DNA from: RYN-433 sp036558265
GTDB taxonomy: Bacteria; Planctomycetota; Phycisphaerae; Tepidisphaerales; Tepidisphaeraceae
DNA: 32,693 nucleotides
NCBI GenBank assembly: GCA_036558265.1
Contig: DATBFY010000662.1
Location: 1 to 32,693, forward strand
Direction of reading: 5' to 3'
The notes beneath the pieces were generated by a model, which ran no database searches, was not told where the DNA came from, and saw only the letters and a list, made by a program, of their open reading frames with translations. The first letter of the stretch is position 1. Each line of letters opens with the position of its first letter. Shown piece by piece: positions 1 to 7,812 of the stretch. The translations under genes and the position numbers were made by a program.

Positions 1-330
1 CCCGCCGCCCTCTTCCAGGCGAGGGGCTGAGTGAGAAGGAAGGGTGGGTGGGGGATGGAGTGTGAGGAAGGGGGCGGGAGGGAAAACTTGAGGCTTGATG
101 GTTGCCCTCCCGCCCCCTTCCTCACGTCCGCAATTCCGCAAAGCCGACCGAAGACGCCACGATCGTCGCTCCCCTTTGCCCTCGCGAGCACAACCCCCAA
201 TTTCCATCGCTCGCGCCATGCCGCGCCTCCCCTACCTGGAACTCACTCCGCCCTCCACGAACTCGCGCGCACTCCTCACTTCGCCCGGATCTTATTCGCG
301 GTTTCGCGAATCATTCGCGCCGCACGCCGG
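1..330. other. Noncoding left-edge region
   Basis: No open frame here has protein-like composition; the frames that exist are rich in Arg, Pro, Ser and His, as expected for noncoding GC-rich DNA. The stretch begins with a purine-rich G tract (about 34-82), contains the long inverted repeat described separately at 62-125, and continues as C-rich sequence to the terminator of the minus-strand DUF1501 gene. I see no promoter that I can defend. A gene may lie beyond the left edge. Confidence 0.6.
62..125. repeat. Perfect 21-bp inverted repeat, 22-nt loop
   Basis: Arms at 62-82 (GTGAGGAAGGGGG then CGGGAGGG) and 105-125 are exact reverse complements. The 22-base loop (83-104) is A/T-richer. The stem is almost purely purine on one strand and pyrimidine on the other. 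It lies downstream of the terminator of the minus-strand DUF1501 gene. It could be a dispersed repeat, or a transcription-end hairpin for a gene beyond the left edge. No T tract follows on either strand, so a classical intrinsic terminator is not supported. Confidence 0.75.
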
Positions 331-354
331 CAAAAACGTTCCGCGAAGCGGAAC
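331..354 (-). terminator. Intrinsic terminator of the DUF1501 gene
   Basis: On the minus strand, directly after the TAG stop at 355-357, the sequence forms GTTCCGC-TTC-GCGGAAC (7-bp stem, 3-nt loop, 338-354), followed by CGTTTTTG. Stem plus T run immediately after a stop codon is the standard rho-independent layout. The same stem sequence recurs after the hydrolase gene at 10627-10643. Confidence 0.75.
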
Positions 355-1602
355 CTAAAAGAAGTTCACCGCCTCAAACTTCCCCCCCAGCACCTTCTCA
401 CTATCTGCATTCAACCACCGATCCAGCAGCGTCGCATACACCCGCCGGAAATCCGTCGTGTACTTCAGGTCCCCGTCATCCAGGTCCGTCAAACTGGGCA
501 TCTTCCCATGCAAGCCCCCCTTCACCTTCCCGCCCATCACGAACATCGGCGCCGCCGCACCGTGATCCGTCCCGCCCGAGCTGTTCTCCGCCACCCGCCG
601 ACCGAACTCGCTGAAGCACATCAGCGTCACCTTGTTCACCAGCCCGCGCTGGGTTAAGTCCTGGTGGAACGCGAACAGCGCCTGCCCGAGCTGCCCGAAG
701 AGCTGCTGGTGCATCTCCACCTGGTTCGCGTGCGTGTCGAAGCTGGCGAATTGAAGGTAAAATAGCCGCGTCCCCGAATTGGCCGCGATCAGGTTCGTGA
801 TCAGCTGAAGCTGCCGCCCCAGCTCGCCAAACCCGTAATAAAACCCGTTGTTCTGCTGCGACACGTTGTGCACCTTCGCCGTCGCGATGATTGCGTTGGT
901 CGCCTGCCGCGACAGGAACTCGGTCACCGGCGACTGCGCATCCGCCGCCGCCGCCGACTTGTTCATCTCCATCACGATCTCGCGCTCGAGCACCGCCCGC
1001 TTCGACTTCGATCCCGACTTCAATCGGAAATCCTCCAGCCGCTCGATCGACGGCACCGGCGTCCCCTCGTTCACCAGCGCCTGCGGCAATTCCGTCCCGA
1101 TGTTCAACGGAAATACCGGCGGTTGCCCACCCCGTGCCGCATGGTCCAGGTAATGCCCCAGCCAGCCCGTGTGCTGCGCCTCCGTCGGATTGGCGGTGTG
1201 CCAGATCTCCATCGACCGGAAGTGCGAGCGGTTGGGCTTCGGATACCCGCACCCGTTCACGATCGCCAGGTGTCCCTGGTCGAACACGTTCTTCAGCGCC
1301 CCCAGCGCCGAGTTCAGCGCGAAGTGATCGTTCAGCTTGTACGCCGGTTCGCGCAAACCGATCTTCGGTCGCGCGCGGTGATACGCATCATCCCCATACG
1401 GCACGACCGTGTTCAGCCCATCGTTCCCCCCGGTCAGTTGCAGCACGACCAGGATGTTGTCATTCGACAGCCCCGGCCGCCGCGCCGCCTCCGCGAACGC
1501 CATCCGCGGCACGAACGCCGGCATCGTCGAAGCGAGGCTGATCACCGGCAGAGCGCCCAAACCCACCCTCAGCAATTCCCGGCGCGACGTCGTGCGATTC
1601 AT
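355..1602 (-). CDS. DUF1501 family protein (pair A)
   Basis: Secreted or periplasmic protein of 415 aa. The N-terminus SRRELLRVGLGALPVISLAS looks like a twin-arginine signal, so export in folded form is likely. The DUF1501 signature is visible: LTGGNDGLNTVVPYGDD near residue 57, SHFRSMEIWHTA, FDTHANQVEMH, then FSEFGRR and GTDHG toward the C-terminus. The family belongs to the alkaline phosphatase/sulfatase-like fold group, and the Asp/His motifs probably bind metal; the substrate is unknown. The start is supported by GAGGAG six bases upstream. It follows the DUF1800 gene by 52 bases on the same strand, the usual planctomycete arrangement, and ends in an intrinsic terminator. Length is typical for the family. 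Family assignment is strong; biochemical role is not known. Confidence 0.93.
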   Translation of the reverse strand: MNRTTSRRELLRVGLGALPVISLASTMPAFVPRMAFAEAARRPGLSNDNILVVLQLTGGNDGLNTVVPYGDDAYHRARPKIGLREPAYKLNDHFALNSALGALKNVFDQGHLAIVNGCGYPKPNRSHFRSMEIWHTANPTEAQHTGWLGHYLDHAARGGQPPVFPLNIGTELPQALVNEGTPVPSIERLEDFRLKSGSKSKRAVLEREIVMEMNKSAAAADAQSPVTEFLSRQATNAIIATAKVHNVSQQNNGFYYGFGELGRQLQLITNLIAANSGTRLFYLQFASFDTHANQVEMHQQLFGQLGQALFAFHQDLTQRGLVNKVTLMCFSEFGRRVAENSSGGTDHGAAAPMFVMGGKVKGGLHGKMPSLTDLDDGDLKYTTDFRRVYATLLDRWLNADSEKVLGGKFEAVNFF

Positions 1603-1617
1603 AAGTGCTCCTCATAA

Positions 1618-1639
1618 CCGCAGGGCAACGCCCCGCTGG
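1618..1639 (-). repeat. Hairpin between DUF1800 and DUF1501 (pair A)
   Basis: In the 52-base gap the minus-strand transcript can form GCGGGGC-GTT-GCCCTGC, a 7-bp stem with one G-U pair. The 3' part TTGCCCTGCGG is identical to the 3' part of the hairpin in the gap of the second DUF1800-DUF1501 pair at 26939-26959. It may stabilise or partly attenuate the operon mRNA, or be a dispersed palindrome. Confidence 0.5.
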
Positions 1640-1654
1640 CGCCCAGCATACGCC

Positions 1655-3043
1655 TTACGCCAACTGATACTCCGGCGTACACATCGTCAAATGCGCCACC
1701 CCCCGAACCCGATTCGCAAAATGCTCCGCCGTCAACTTGAACGGCGACGGCTTCCCGTTCTCATCCTGCTTCAGATAATCGATCAACCTCGCCCGCGAAT
1801 ACGGCGCCAGTTCTCCATCCAGCAGCACCGCCAGCAGGTGATCCACCACCTGCTCCGCCGTGCGCACGCCGCGCCGATCATAAATCGCCGTCATCCGCTC
1901 CGCGTCCTCGCGCGTTACCAGGTCCAGCGCGAAATTGTACCGCTGCAGGATCGTGTGCGCGTTGATCCACACCTCCTGCCCGTCCCACCCCTTCACGCTC
2001 GGCGGCGCGAGTAGCGCCTGCCCCATGTTGTTCATCGACATCCGCGCGAACGTCGAGTCCTTCCTCGTCTCCAACCCCAGCATCGACCCCACCACCAGCT
2101 CGCACGGGCTCTTGATCTTCGACCGCCACGCGTAATCGCTGAAGAACAACCGGCTGGTCAGGATCTCGCTCAGGACCGGCTTGATCTCCCACCGGTGATG
2201 CAGCAGCCGCGCGGCGTAGTGATCCACGTGTGCCGCCATCGGCTGCGGGTGCACGAATTCCTTCAGCAGCTTCCACGCGATGAACTTGGGCGCCGCCGCC
2301 TGTTCCAGCAGCAGGTCCACCGCCGACTCCACGTTGAACGTCCCCGTCCGCCCCAGGATCGTCTTCTGCCCGTCATCGAACGACACCGGGATGAATTCCA
2401 CCGCTTCATCCAGCACCTGCCAGCCCGTCAAGGCCCGTGCCAGCTCCTGGACATCCTTCTCGCCGTAATGTCCGATCCCCAGCGTAAAGAGCTCCATCAC
2501 CTCGCGGGCGTAGTTCTCGTTGGGTCGTCCGCGCTTGTTCTTGCTCCCGTCCAGCCACAGGAGCATTGCCGGATCTTTGGTCACCGCCAGCAGCAAGTCC
2601 CGAAAATTGCCGAGCCCCAGGCGCCGAAACAGGTCGATTTGCCGACTAACCAACGCCGACTGCCGCACCTTGCCCGTGGATGTCGCAAAATGGTTATGCC
2701 ATAAGAGCGCGATCCGCTCCTGCAACGGCCGCGGGCTGTCTAACAGCCGCATCAGCCACCACTTCTGCGCATCCTCCGCATTGTAAACGGGCGACATCGT
2801 CCCGCTCAGGCCGCTCAGCAGGTCCGAATAGGGCCGATCATCCGCCGGGTCATAACCCGTGAGCGCAGCGACGACTTGCGAAGCAGACTGCCCCGCAAAC
2901 GTTTTAAGTCGCTGCGGACTGACCGCCACCGCCCCCCGGCGCAACAGGTGGCAAAGCCACCGATGGCCAAATCGACCCGGCGGCGCGTCCGACCCGACAA
3001 AGGGTTCAAACGGCTCAATAGGCGGTGAAGGGCTCTGAGGCAT
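1655..3043 (-). CDS. DUF1800 family protein (pair A)
   Basis: A 462-aa protein of the DUF1800 family, function unknown. The conserved features are visible: LLWHNHFATS at about residues 113-122, NENYAREVMELFTLG at 175-189, ARALTGWQ shortly after, and a C-terminal stretch GWDGQEVWINAHTILQRYNF. No clear signal peptide is seen. The frame is open back to 3214, but the ATG at 3043 is preferred: AAGGGG lies upstream, and the product then starts where homologous sequence begins (GRFGHRWLCHLLRRG). The longer starts would run into the promoter of the divergent gene at 3275. It is immediately followed by DUF1501, with which DUF1800 usually pairs, suggesting a joint exported function. This copy is minimal compared with the 1000-aa paralog at 23931. 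Confidence 0.9.
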   Translation of the reverse strand: MPQSPSPPIEPFEPFVGSDAPPGRFGHRWLCHLLRRGAVAVSPQRLKTFAGQSASQVVAALTGYDPADDRPYSDLLSGLSGTMSPVYNAEDAQKWWLMRLLDSPRPLQERIALLWHNHFATSTGKVRQSALVSRQIDLFRRLGLGNFRDLLLAVTKDPAMLLWLDGSKNKRGRPNENYAREVMELFTLGIGHYGEKDVQELARALTGWQVLDEAVEFIPVSFDDGQKTILGRTGTFNVESAVDLLLEQAAAPKFIAWKLLKEFVHPQPMAAHVDHYAARLLHHRWEIKPVLSEILTSRLFFSDYAWRSKIKSPCELVVGSMLGLETRKDSTFARMSMNNMGQALLAPPSVKGWDGQEVWINAHTILQRYNFALDLVTREDAERMTAIYDRRGVRTAEQVVDHLLAVLLDGELAPYSRARLIDYLKQDENGKPSPFKLTAEHFANRVRGVAHLTMCTPEYQLA

Positions 3044-3165
3044 GGCGAGCGACCCCTTCGCTTGCGCAGCAATTCCTTGAAAGGCCTGCCACTCTATCAC
3101 CTTATTGACGGAACGCTGCCAGATATTTTCGATGGATTTTTGTGCAGGCCACATCCCTGTTGGGG

Positions 3166-3171
3166 TATGAT
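3166..3171 (+). promoter_or_regulatory. Possible -10 box TATGAT
   Basis: TATGAT preceded by TGGGG lies 104 bases before the ATG at 3275 in the divergent gap between the pair A DUF1800 gene and the small coiled-coil gene. No well-placed -35 box is seen (TTGTGC is 20 bases upstream, rather far). Tentative. Confidence 0.3.
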
Positions 3172-3274
3172 TCGCCCCGTTCGGTCCGTCGCGGGGTTTG
3201 CAGTCACGTCTCAAAACCCCGGGAGGCGCGCGGACCTGGAAGTTTCACATCTCTTTTTCGGACGGAGGTTCGAT

Positions 3275-3640
3275 ATGTCGGACGTGGGCACACTGCCTAC
3301 CATCGAAGTCTCGCTGATATCCGATCCGGATGTTCGGCGCGCTTTTCGGGCCGTGGTTCAGATCAATCAGCAGCTCTCGGCGCAGATCCATCAGCAGCAG
3401 CAGGAGATCGAGGCCGTGCTGCAGATGATGATCGACAAGCACATGGCCACCATCCCGGAGTTCAAGCGTCACATGCTCCGCCTCCAGCAGGGCGACGCGC
3501 GGAGCGAACGGTTGCACGGACAACTTTCGGCGGCGGCGACGGGGGTGCCGGCTCCCTCTACCACCCTTCCGCCCCGCCGTGACCCCCCGCCGGACATCGC
3601 CGAACCCGAGATCGACCGGCCGCGACGGTACACGCTGTAA
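3275..3640 (+). CDS. Small coiled-coil hypothetical protein
   Basis: Protein of 121 aa, not recognised. The start is set by GGAGG at 3264-3268, six bases before ATG; the open frame extends upstream to 3062 but has no support there. Residues about 25-75 are predicted by eye as a long amphipathic helix rich in Gln (QINQQLSAQIHQQQQEIEAV), probably a coiled coil. The C-terminal 45 residues are Pro- and Arg-rich and likely disordered. There is no signal peptide or membrane segment, so it is probably cytoplasmic. It stands alone between the divergent DUF1800 gene and the large dehydrogenase gene 237 bases downstream. An adaptor or structural role is possible but unproven. Confidence 0.75.
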   Translation: MSDVGTLPTIEVSLISDPDVRRAFRAVVQINQQLSAQIHQQQQEIEAVLQMMIDKHMATIPEFKRHMLRLQQGDARSERLHGQLSAAATGVPAPSTTLPPRRDPPPDIAEPEIDRPRRYTL

Positions 3641-3697
3641 GTTACGATCCTTCAAATGGAGTGGCTGTTCGGGCAAGTTGGGAAGAAGTATCGCGGG

Positions 3698-3765
3698 CCC
3701 TCTCCCACGTGTGACCTCAAGCGACAGGCGAGGTGAGAGTCTTTCGGGTCGCCCGTGGGAGGGGG
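3698..3765. repeat. Imperfect inverted repeat in the 3641-3877 gap
   Basis: Arms CCCTCTCCCACG (3698-3709) and CGTGGGAGGGGG (3754-3765) pair over 12 positions with one T-G mismatch, around a 44-base middle. It is followed by a G-rich run to about 3783. The position after the stop at 3640 and well before the next start at 3878 fits a dispersed repeat or a processing hairpin. No U tract follows. Confidence 0.45.
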
Positions 3766-3877
3766 TGGGTGGGAGCGGGGCGGAACAATCCACAACAATA
3801 GAAAAGTGGGCCGGTAAATCATTGCACAGCCGGCGTGCGCGCGCCGGCGGAAATCGATTGAACCGGAGTGATACGTG

Positions 3878-6800
3878 ATGGAATCTTGCAACGCACGGTG
3901 GTGGACGCTCGGTCTTGCCGTGGCAGCCGTAATCGGGGTCACCGGGCCCGCACGGGCTCAGAAGTCGCCCGAAGAGACCCGCCAGGCGATGCAGGTGGGG
4001 GAAGGGTTGGACGTCAGCGTCTTCGCGTCCGAGCCGATGTTCGCCAACCCGTGCGACATGGACGTGGACAGCAAGGGGCGGGTCTGGGTGACCGAAGGGT
4101 GGAACTACCGCTCGAGCATGCTCCGCCCCAAGGAGGGCGACCGCATCCTCTTCATTGAGGACACCGACGGCGACGGCAAGGCTGATAAGGCGACAACGTT
4201 CTACCAGGGCACCGACGTCAACTCGGCCCTGGGCATCTGCGTGCTGGGGAACAAGGTGATCGTCTCCTGTGCGCCCAACGTGTTCCTCTTTACCGATGAG
4301 GACGGCGACGGCAAGGCGGACAAAAAGCAGGTGCTCTTCAGCGGCATCAAGGGCGTGCAGCACGACCACGCGGTACATGCCTTCAACTTCGGTCCCGACG
4401 GCAAGCTTTACTTCAACATGGGCAACGCCGGCGAGCAGTTGATGGACAAGGACGGCAAGCCCGTCGTGGACATGGCGGGGAACAAGATCGACAACCACGG
4501 CCGGCCTTACCGCCAGGGGATGGTCTTTCGCATGAACCCCGACGGCAGCGAGATCGAGACGCTGGCGTGGAATTTCCGCAACAACTACGAGGTGGCGGTC
4601 GATTCCTTCGGGACCTTGTGGCAGTCCGACAACGACGACGACGGCAACCGGGGCGTGCGCATCAATTACGTGATGGAGTTCGGCAACCACGGCTACACCG
4701 ACGAGAACACGGGTGAATACTGGCAGCCCGGGTGGGAGCGGGCGCGGGCCCGGGGTGCGTCGGAAACCGACAAGGTCTTCTGGGAATGGCACCAGTACGA
4801 CCCGGGCGTGGTCCCCAACCTGCTGCACACCGGTCAAGGCTCGCCGACGGGAATGTGCATCTACGAGGGCAAGCTGCTTCCTAAGGTCTTCTGGGGCCAG
4901 ATGATCCATGCCGATGCGGGGCCCAACGTGGTGCGCTCCTACCCGGTTCAGCCGGACGGCGCGGGGTACAAGGCCGACATGGTGAACATTCTCCAGGGGG
5001 GCAGCGACAAGTGGTTCCGACCCAGCGACGTGTGCGTGGCGCCCGACGGGTCGCTGATGGTCGCCGACTGGTACGACCCCGGCGTGGGCGGACACGCAAC
5101 CGGGGACAAGGATTTGAAGAAGGGAGTCAAGGGCCGGGTGTATCGCGTGGCGCCGCCGAACACGCCGTACAAGGTGCCGGCGTTGGACCTGTCGAGCGCG
5201 GCGGGAGCATGCGCAGCCCTGGCGAACCCGAACAACGCCACGCGGTATCTGGCGTGGACCAAACTCCACGAGATGCAGCAGGCCGCCGAGCCGGAACTCT
5301 TGAAGATGTGGCAGGATCACGGCGAGCCGCGGTTGCGGGCTCGGGCGCTGCACCTCTTGGCGCGGATCAAGGGGTCGGAAGAGAAATACGTCAAGGAAGC
5401 GATCTCGGACCAGGACGCCGACATCAGGATCACCGGATTGCGGATCGCGCGCGAGCTGAAGATGGACCTGCCTGCGATCGTGAAGCAGCTCGTGAAGGAC
5501 CCCTCGCCGCAGGTTCGCCGCGATTGTGCGATCGCGCTGCGGGGGGGCAAATCGCCGGAGGCGGTCGAACTGTGGGCGGAATTGGCGGCGCAGCACACGG
5601 CGGGGGACCGGTGGGAAACCGAGGCGCTGGGGATCGGGGCGTCGGGGAAGGACGAGGCGTGCTTTGAAGCGTATCTGAAGCGCGTCGGCGCAGACGGGTG
5701 GAACACGCCGGCGGGCCACGACATCGTCTGGCGCATCCGCAGCGAGCGGTGCGCGCCGCTCCTGGCGAAGATCATCCTCGATCCCGCGACGCCACCCGAG
5801 CAGCTCTGGCATTACTTCCGGGCGCTCGATTTCATCAAGGGCCCCGCGAAGAGCGACGCGATCATGGCGGCGCTGACGGGTGCAAACGGCAACCGGACGA
5901 TCATCGTCGAATCGCTGACGCGGACGAAGGACCTGGATCCCGCGAAGCAGGCGCAGGTGCGCGAGATGGCGGGCAAGCTGCTGGATGGCGTGAAGGGGAC
6001 GGGCGAGTTCGTGCAGCTCTGCGAGCAGATGGACGTGCATGATCGCGGGCCGGAGCTACTGGCGTATGCGGCGGCGCACCCGACGGACGTGTGGGCGGGG
6101 ACGGCGATCCGCCTGGTGATCAAGAACCAGCCCAAGGCGCTGGAGGACGCGCTCAAGGGCGCCGACAGCGCCAAGCTGACCGCGGCGCTGGGAGCCTCGA
6201 CCGATCGAAGCGTGATCAAGCTGCTGGAGGGGGCCGCCGCGGACGCCAAGCGCGACCTTGCGGTGCGACAGGCGGCGGTGACGGCGCTGACGCACACGCG
6301 GCAGGGCTCGCGGGCGCTGTTGGACCTGGCGAAGAAACAACAGCTCGGCGCGGACCTGACGCCGCTGGCGGCGAGCCTGCTGCACAACTCCGCCCAGCGT
6401 GACGTGCGTGACGAAGCCGCCAGGCTGCTGCCGCTGCCGCAGGCCAAGGGTTCGGAGAAGCTGCCGCCGATCGAGCGCCTGGTGGCGATGAAGGGGAACG
6501 CCGAGCACGGCAAGGCGGTGTTCGTGTCGGCGACGTGCTCAACGTGCCACATCATCAACGGCCAGGGAACCAGCTTCGGGCCGGAGCTGTCGGAGATCGG
6601 CGCCAAGCTGCCGAAGGAGGCGCTGTACACGTCGATCCTGTACCCGAGCGCCGGGATCTCGTTCGGGTACGAGGGGTGGATCCTGAGCACGAAGGAGGGC
6701 GACGACCTGGACGGGATGATTGCCAACGAGAGCGCGGACCAGATCGTGCTGCGGCGGGCGGGCGGCGTGAACACGCCGGTGAAGAAGTCGGAGATCAAGG

Positions 6801-6925
6801 AGCGCCGGCAAATGAAGCTGTCGATCATGCCGGAGAACCTGCAGCAGCAGATGACGACGCAGGATCTGGTGGACCTGGTGGAGTACCTGGGGACGTTGAA
6901 GAAGGCGCAGCAGGCGGCGAAGTAG
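3878..6925 (+). CDS. PVC-type membrane-bound dehydrogenase with HEAT repeats and cytochrome c domain
   Basis: Large exported protein of 1015 aa. A Sec signal (TLGLAVAAVIGVTGPARAQ) covers residues 1-27. Residues about 30-430 form a sorbosone/glucose dehydrogenase-like beta-propeller (the Pirellula/Verrucomicrobium N-terminal family, TIGR02604), with two calcium-loop-like motifs, DTDGDGKADK near 95 and DEDGDGKADK near 141. Residues about 430-860 are helical HEAT-like repeats. The C-terminus is the TIGR02603-type heme domain: CSTCH near residue 887 attaches heme c, followed by GPELSEIG and YPSAGISFGYE. Such proteins are thought to oxidise sugars or related substrates in the periplasm and pass electrons to the heme; the substrate is unknown. 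ATG at 3878 is preferred over the adjacent GTG at 3875, with GGAG nine bases upstream. Confidence 0.93.
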   Translation: MESCNARWWTLGLAVAAVIGVTGPARAQKSPEETRQAMQVGEGLDVSVFASEPMFANPCDMDVDSKGRVWVTEGWNYRSSMLRPKEGDRILFIEDTDGDGKADKATTFYQGTDVNSALGICVLGNKVIVSCAPNVFLFTDEDGDGKADKKQVLFSGIKGVQHDHAVHAFNFGPDGKLYFNMGNAGEQLMDKDGKPVVDMAGNKIDNHGRPYRQGMVFRMNPDGSEIETLAWNFRNNYEVAVDSFGTLWQSDNDDDGNRGVRINYVMEFGNHGYTDENTGEYWQPGWERARARGASETDKVFWEWHQYDPGVVPNLLHTGQGSPTGMCIYEGKLLPKVFWGQMIHADAGPNVVRSYPVQPDGAGYKADMVNILQGGSDKWFRPSDVCVAPDGSLMVADWYDPGVGGHATGDKDLKKGVKGRVYRVAPPNTPYKVPALDLSSAAGACAALANPNNATRYLAWTKLHEMQQAAEPELLKMWQDHGEPRLRARALHLLARIKGSEEKYVKEAISDQDADIRITGLRIARELKMDLPAIVKQLVKDPSPQVRRDCAIALRGGKSPEAVELWAELAAQHTAGDRWETEALGIGASGKDEACFEAYLKRVGADGWNTPAGHDIVWRIRSERCAPLLAKIILDPATPPEQLWHYFRALDFIKGPAKSDAIMAALTGANGNRTIIVESLTRTKDLDPAKQAQVREMAGKLLDGVKGTGEFVQLCEQMDVHDRGPELLAYAAAHPTDVWAGTAIRLVIKNQPKALEDALKGADSAKLTAALGASTDRSVIKLLEGAAADAKRDLAVRQAAVTALTHTRQGSRALLDLAKKQQLGADLTPLAASLLHNSAQRDVRDEAARLLPLPQAKGSEKLPPIERLVAMKGNAEHGKAVFVSATCSTCHIINGQGTSFGPELSEIGAKLPKEALYTSILYPSAGISFGYEGWILSTKEGDDLDGMIANESADQIVLRRAGGVNTPVKKSEIKERRQMKLSIMPENLQQQMTTQDLVDLVEYLGTLKKAQQAAK

Positions 6926-6994
6926 CCGCGGGGCCGCGAGTCTGGAGGCAGACGAGACGTCCAGGATTTCGCCGCGGCCATGCCCGGAATGTGG

Positions 6995-7000
6995 TACGGT
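6995..7000 (+). promoter_or_regulatory. Possible -10 box TACGGT close to the start codon
   Basis: TACGGT preceded by TGTGG lies 12 bases before the ATG at 7013. It matches the TAnnnT pattern of clearer TACAAT boxes elsewhere in the window that sit at the same distance from a start. No -35 match is obvious. Confidence 0.3.
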
Positions 7001-7012
7001 TTCCGCCGTGCG

Positions 7013-7594
7013 ATGAGGCGCGTGCTTCAAATCCTTCGAAACGCCGCGACGGTGTTTTCGATCGTTGCACTGATCGGATTCGCGTCGTTGTGGGTGCGGA
7101 GTTACCGCCACACAGACGAGTTGTACTGCGAACGGACCGACTATATCGTCGGGGCGCAGGACATCTTTGACAAACACTTTCAGACGTCGAACTGGTGGGT
7201 GTGGTCGTCGGAGGGCGGCGTCTTCGTCGGCCGCGAGTGCGTCGCGGGGCGATTCGCGGACGGATCGTCCGCGAGCGAGACCGAGCTGGAACGGGGATAC
7301 GCGCTCGACCAGCGCAGCGGACGATGGCAATTCGAAGATCGGGACTGGCCGATCCGGCGGCGGTTTACCGGATTCGTCTGGCTCTGGGATGCATATGGGG
7401 CATGGATGGTGCGCGTCCCGATGTGGGGGTTACTCGTCATGAGCGGGTTACTGCCGGCGGCCAGGGTGGCTTCGGCCAGGCGGCGGGCTCGCGCGCGCCG
7501 CGTCGGCTTTTGCGTCGCGTGCGGGTATGACTTGCGCGCGACGCCGGAACGGTGCCCGGAGTGCGGTCGTGTGACGGACCTGGCGCAGGCGTAA
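7013..7594 (+). CDS. Membrane protein with C-terminal zinc ribbon
   Basis: Protein of 193 aa, no assigned function. A first membrane helix spans about residues 11-28 (ATVFSIVALIGFASLW) and a second about 134-150 (VPMWGLLVMSGLLPAA). Between them is an extracytoplasmic loop with several Trp residues. After a basic stretch (RRRARARR) comes a four-cysteine zinc ribbon: Cys167, Cys170, Cys181 and Cys184 in CVACGYDLRATPERCPECG. This C-terminal module is, from my knowledge of planctomycete proteomes, a recurring tag on otherwise unrelated small membrane proteins. The ATG at 7013 is preferred to that at 6980 because the first helix follows directly and a -10-like box precedes it. The ribbon would lie in the cytoplasm by the positive-inside rule. 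Confidence 0.75.
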   Translation: MRRVLQILRNAATVFSIVALIGFASLWVRSYRHTDELYCERTDYIVGAQDIFDKHFQTSNWWVWSSEGGVFVGRECVAGRFADGSSASETELERGYALDQRSGRWQFEDRDWPIRRRFTGFVWLWDAYGAWMVRVPMWGLLVMSGLLPAARVASARRRARARRVGFCVACGYDLRATPERCPECGRVTDLAQA

Positions 7595-7687
7595 GCCAGC
7601 ATTAGGCGCGGTTTCCACATGGAGGATGATGACGACAGGTGAACGCCCATGCATCTTGGGTTGTGACGGTTGCGCGCGCCCGGCAGA

Positions 7688-7710
7688 CCCACGGAGGCAA
7701 GCTCCGTGGG
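7688..7710 (+). repeat. 9-bp hairpin in the 7595-7812 gap
   Basis: CCCACGGAG (7688-7696) and CTCCGTGGG (7702-7710) form a perfect stem with loop GCAAG, followed by CTTTCGG. It lies 93 bases after the stop of the zinc-ribbon membrane protein, so it may help end that transcript, but the T tract is weak. It resembles the other GC-rich palindromes scattered between genes in this window. Confidence 0.45.
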
Positions 7711-7812
7711 CTTTCGGGGATCGATTTCCCAGGCCTTTCCCCACTGACAGCACGCCCCGTCTGTGGCACATTGGATGGCGCGCGCGCCCGTGATCCACCA
7801 AGGAGTCTTCCC

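Noticed and set aside
42..82. G-quadruplex in the left-edge G-rich tract
   Set aside because: Several G runs exist (42-54 and 70-82), but four suitably spaced runs of three occur only with long loops; the perfect inverted repeat explains much of the same sequence better.
3044..3214. N-terminal extension of the pair A DUF1800 gene
   Set aside because: The frame is open, but the added residues do not resemble the family, there is no ribosome site, and a better ATG with AAGGGG is at 3043.
3245..6040. 931-codon open frame on the minus strand
   Set aside because: It lies antisense to the PVC-type dehydrogenase and the coiled-coil gene, runs through noncoding sequence between them, and encodes an Arg/His/Val-rich chain with no domain. 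It is an antisense shadow of GC-rich coding DNA.
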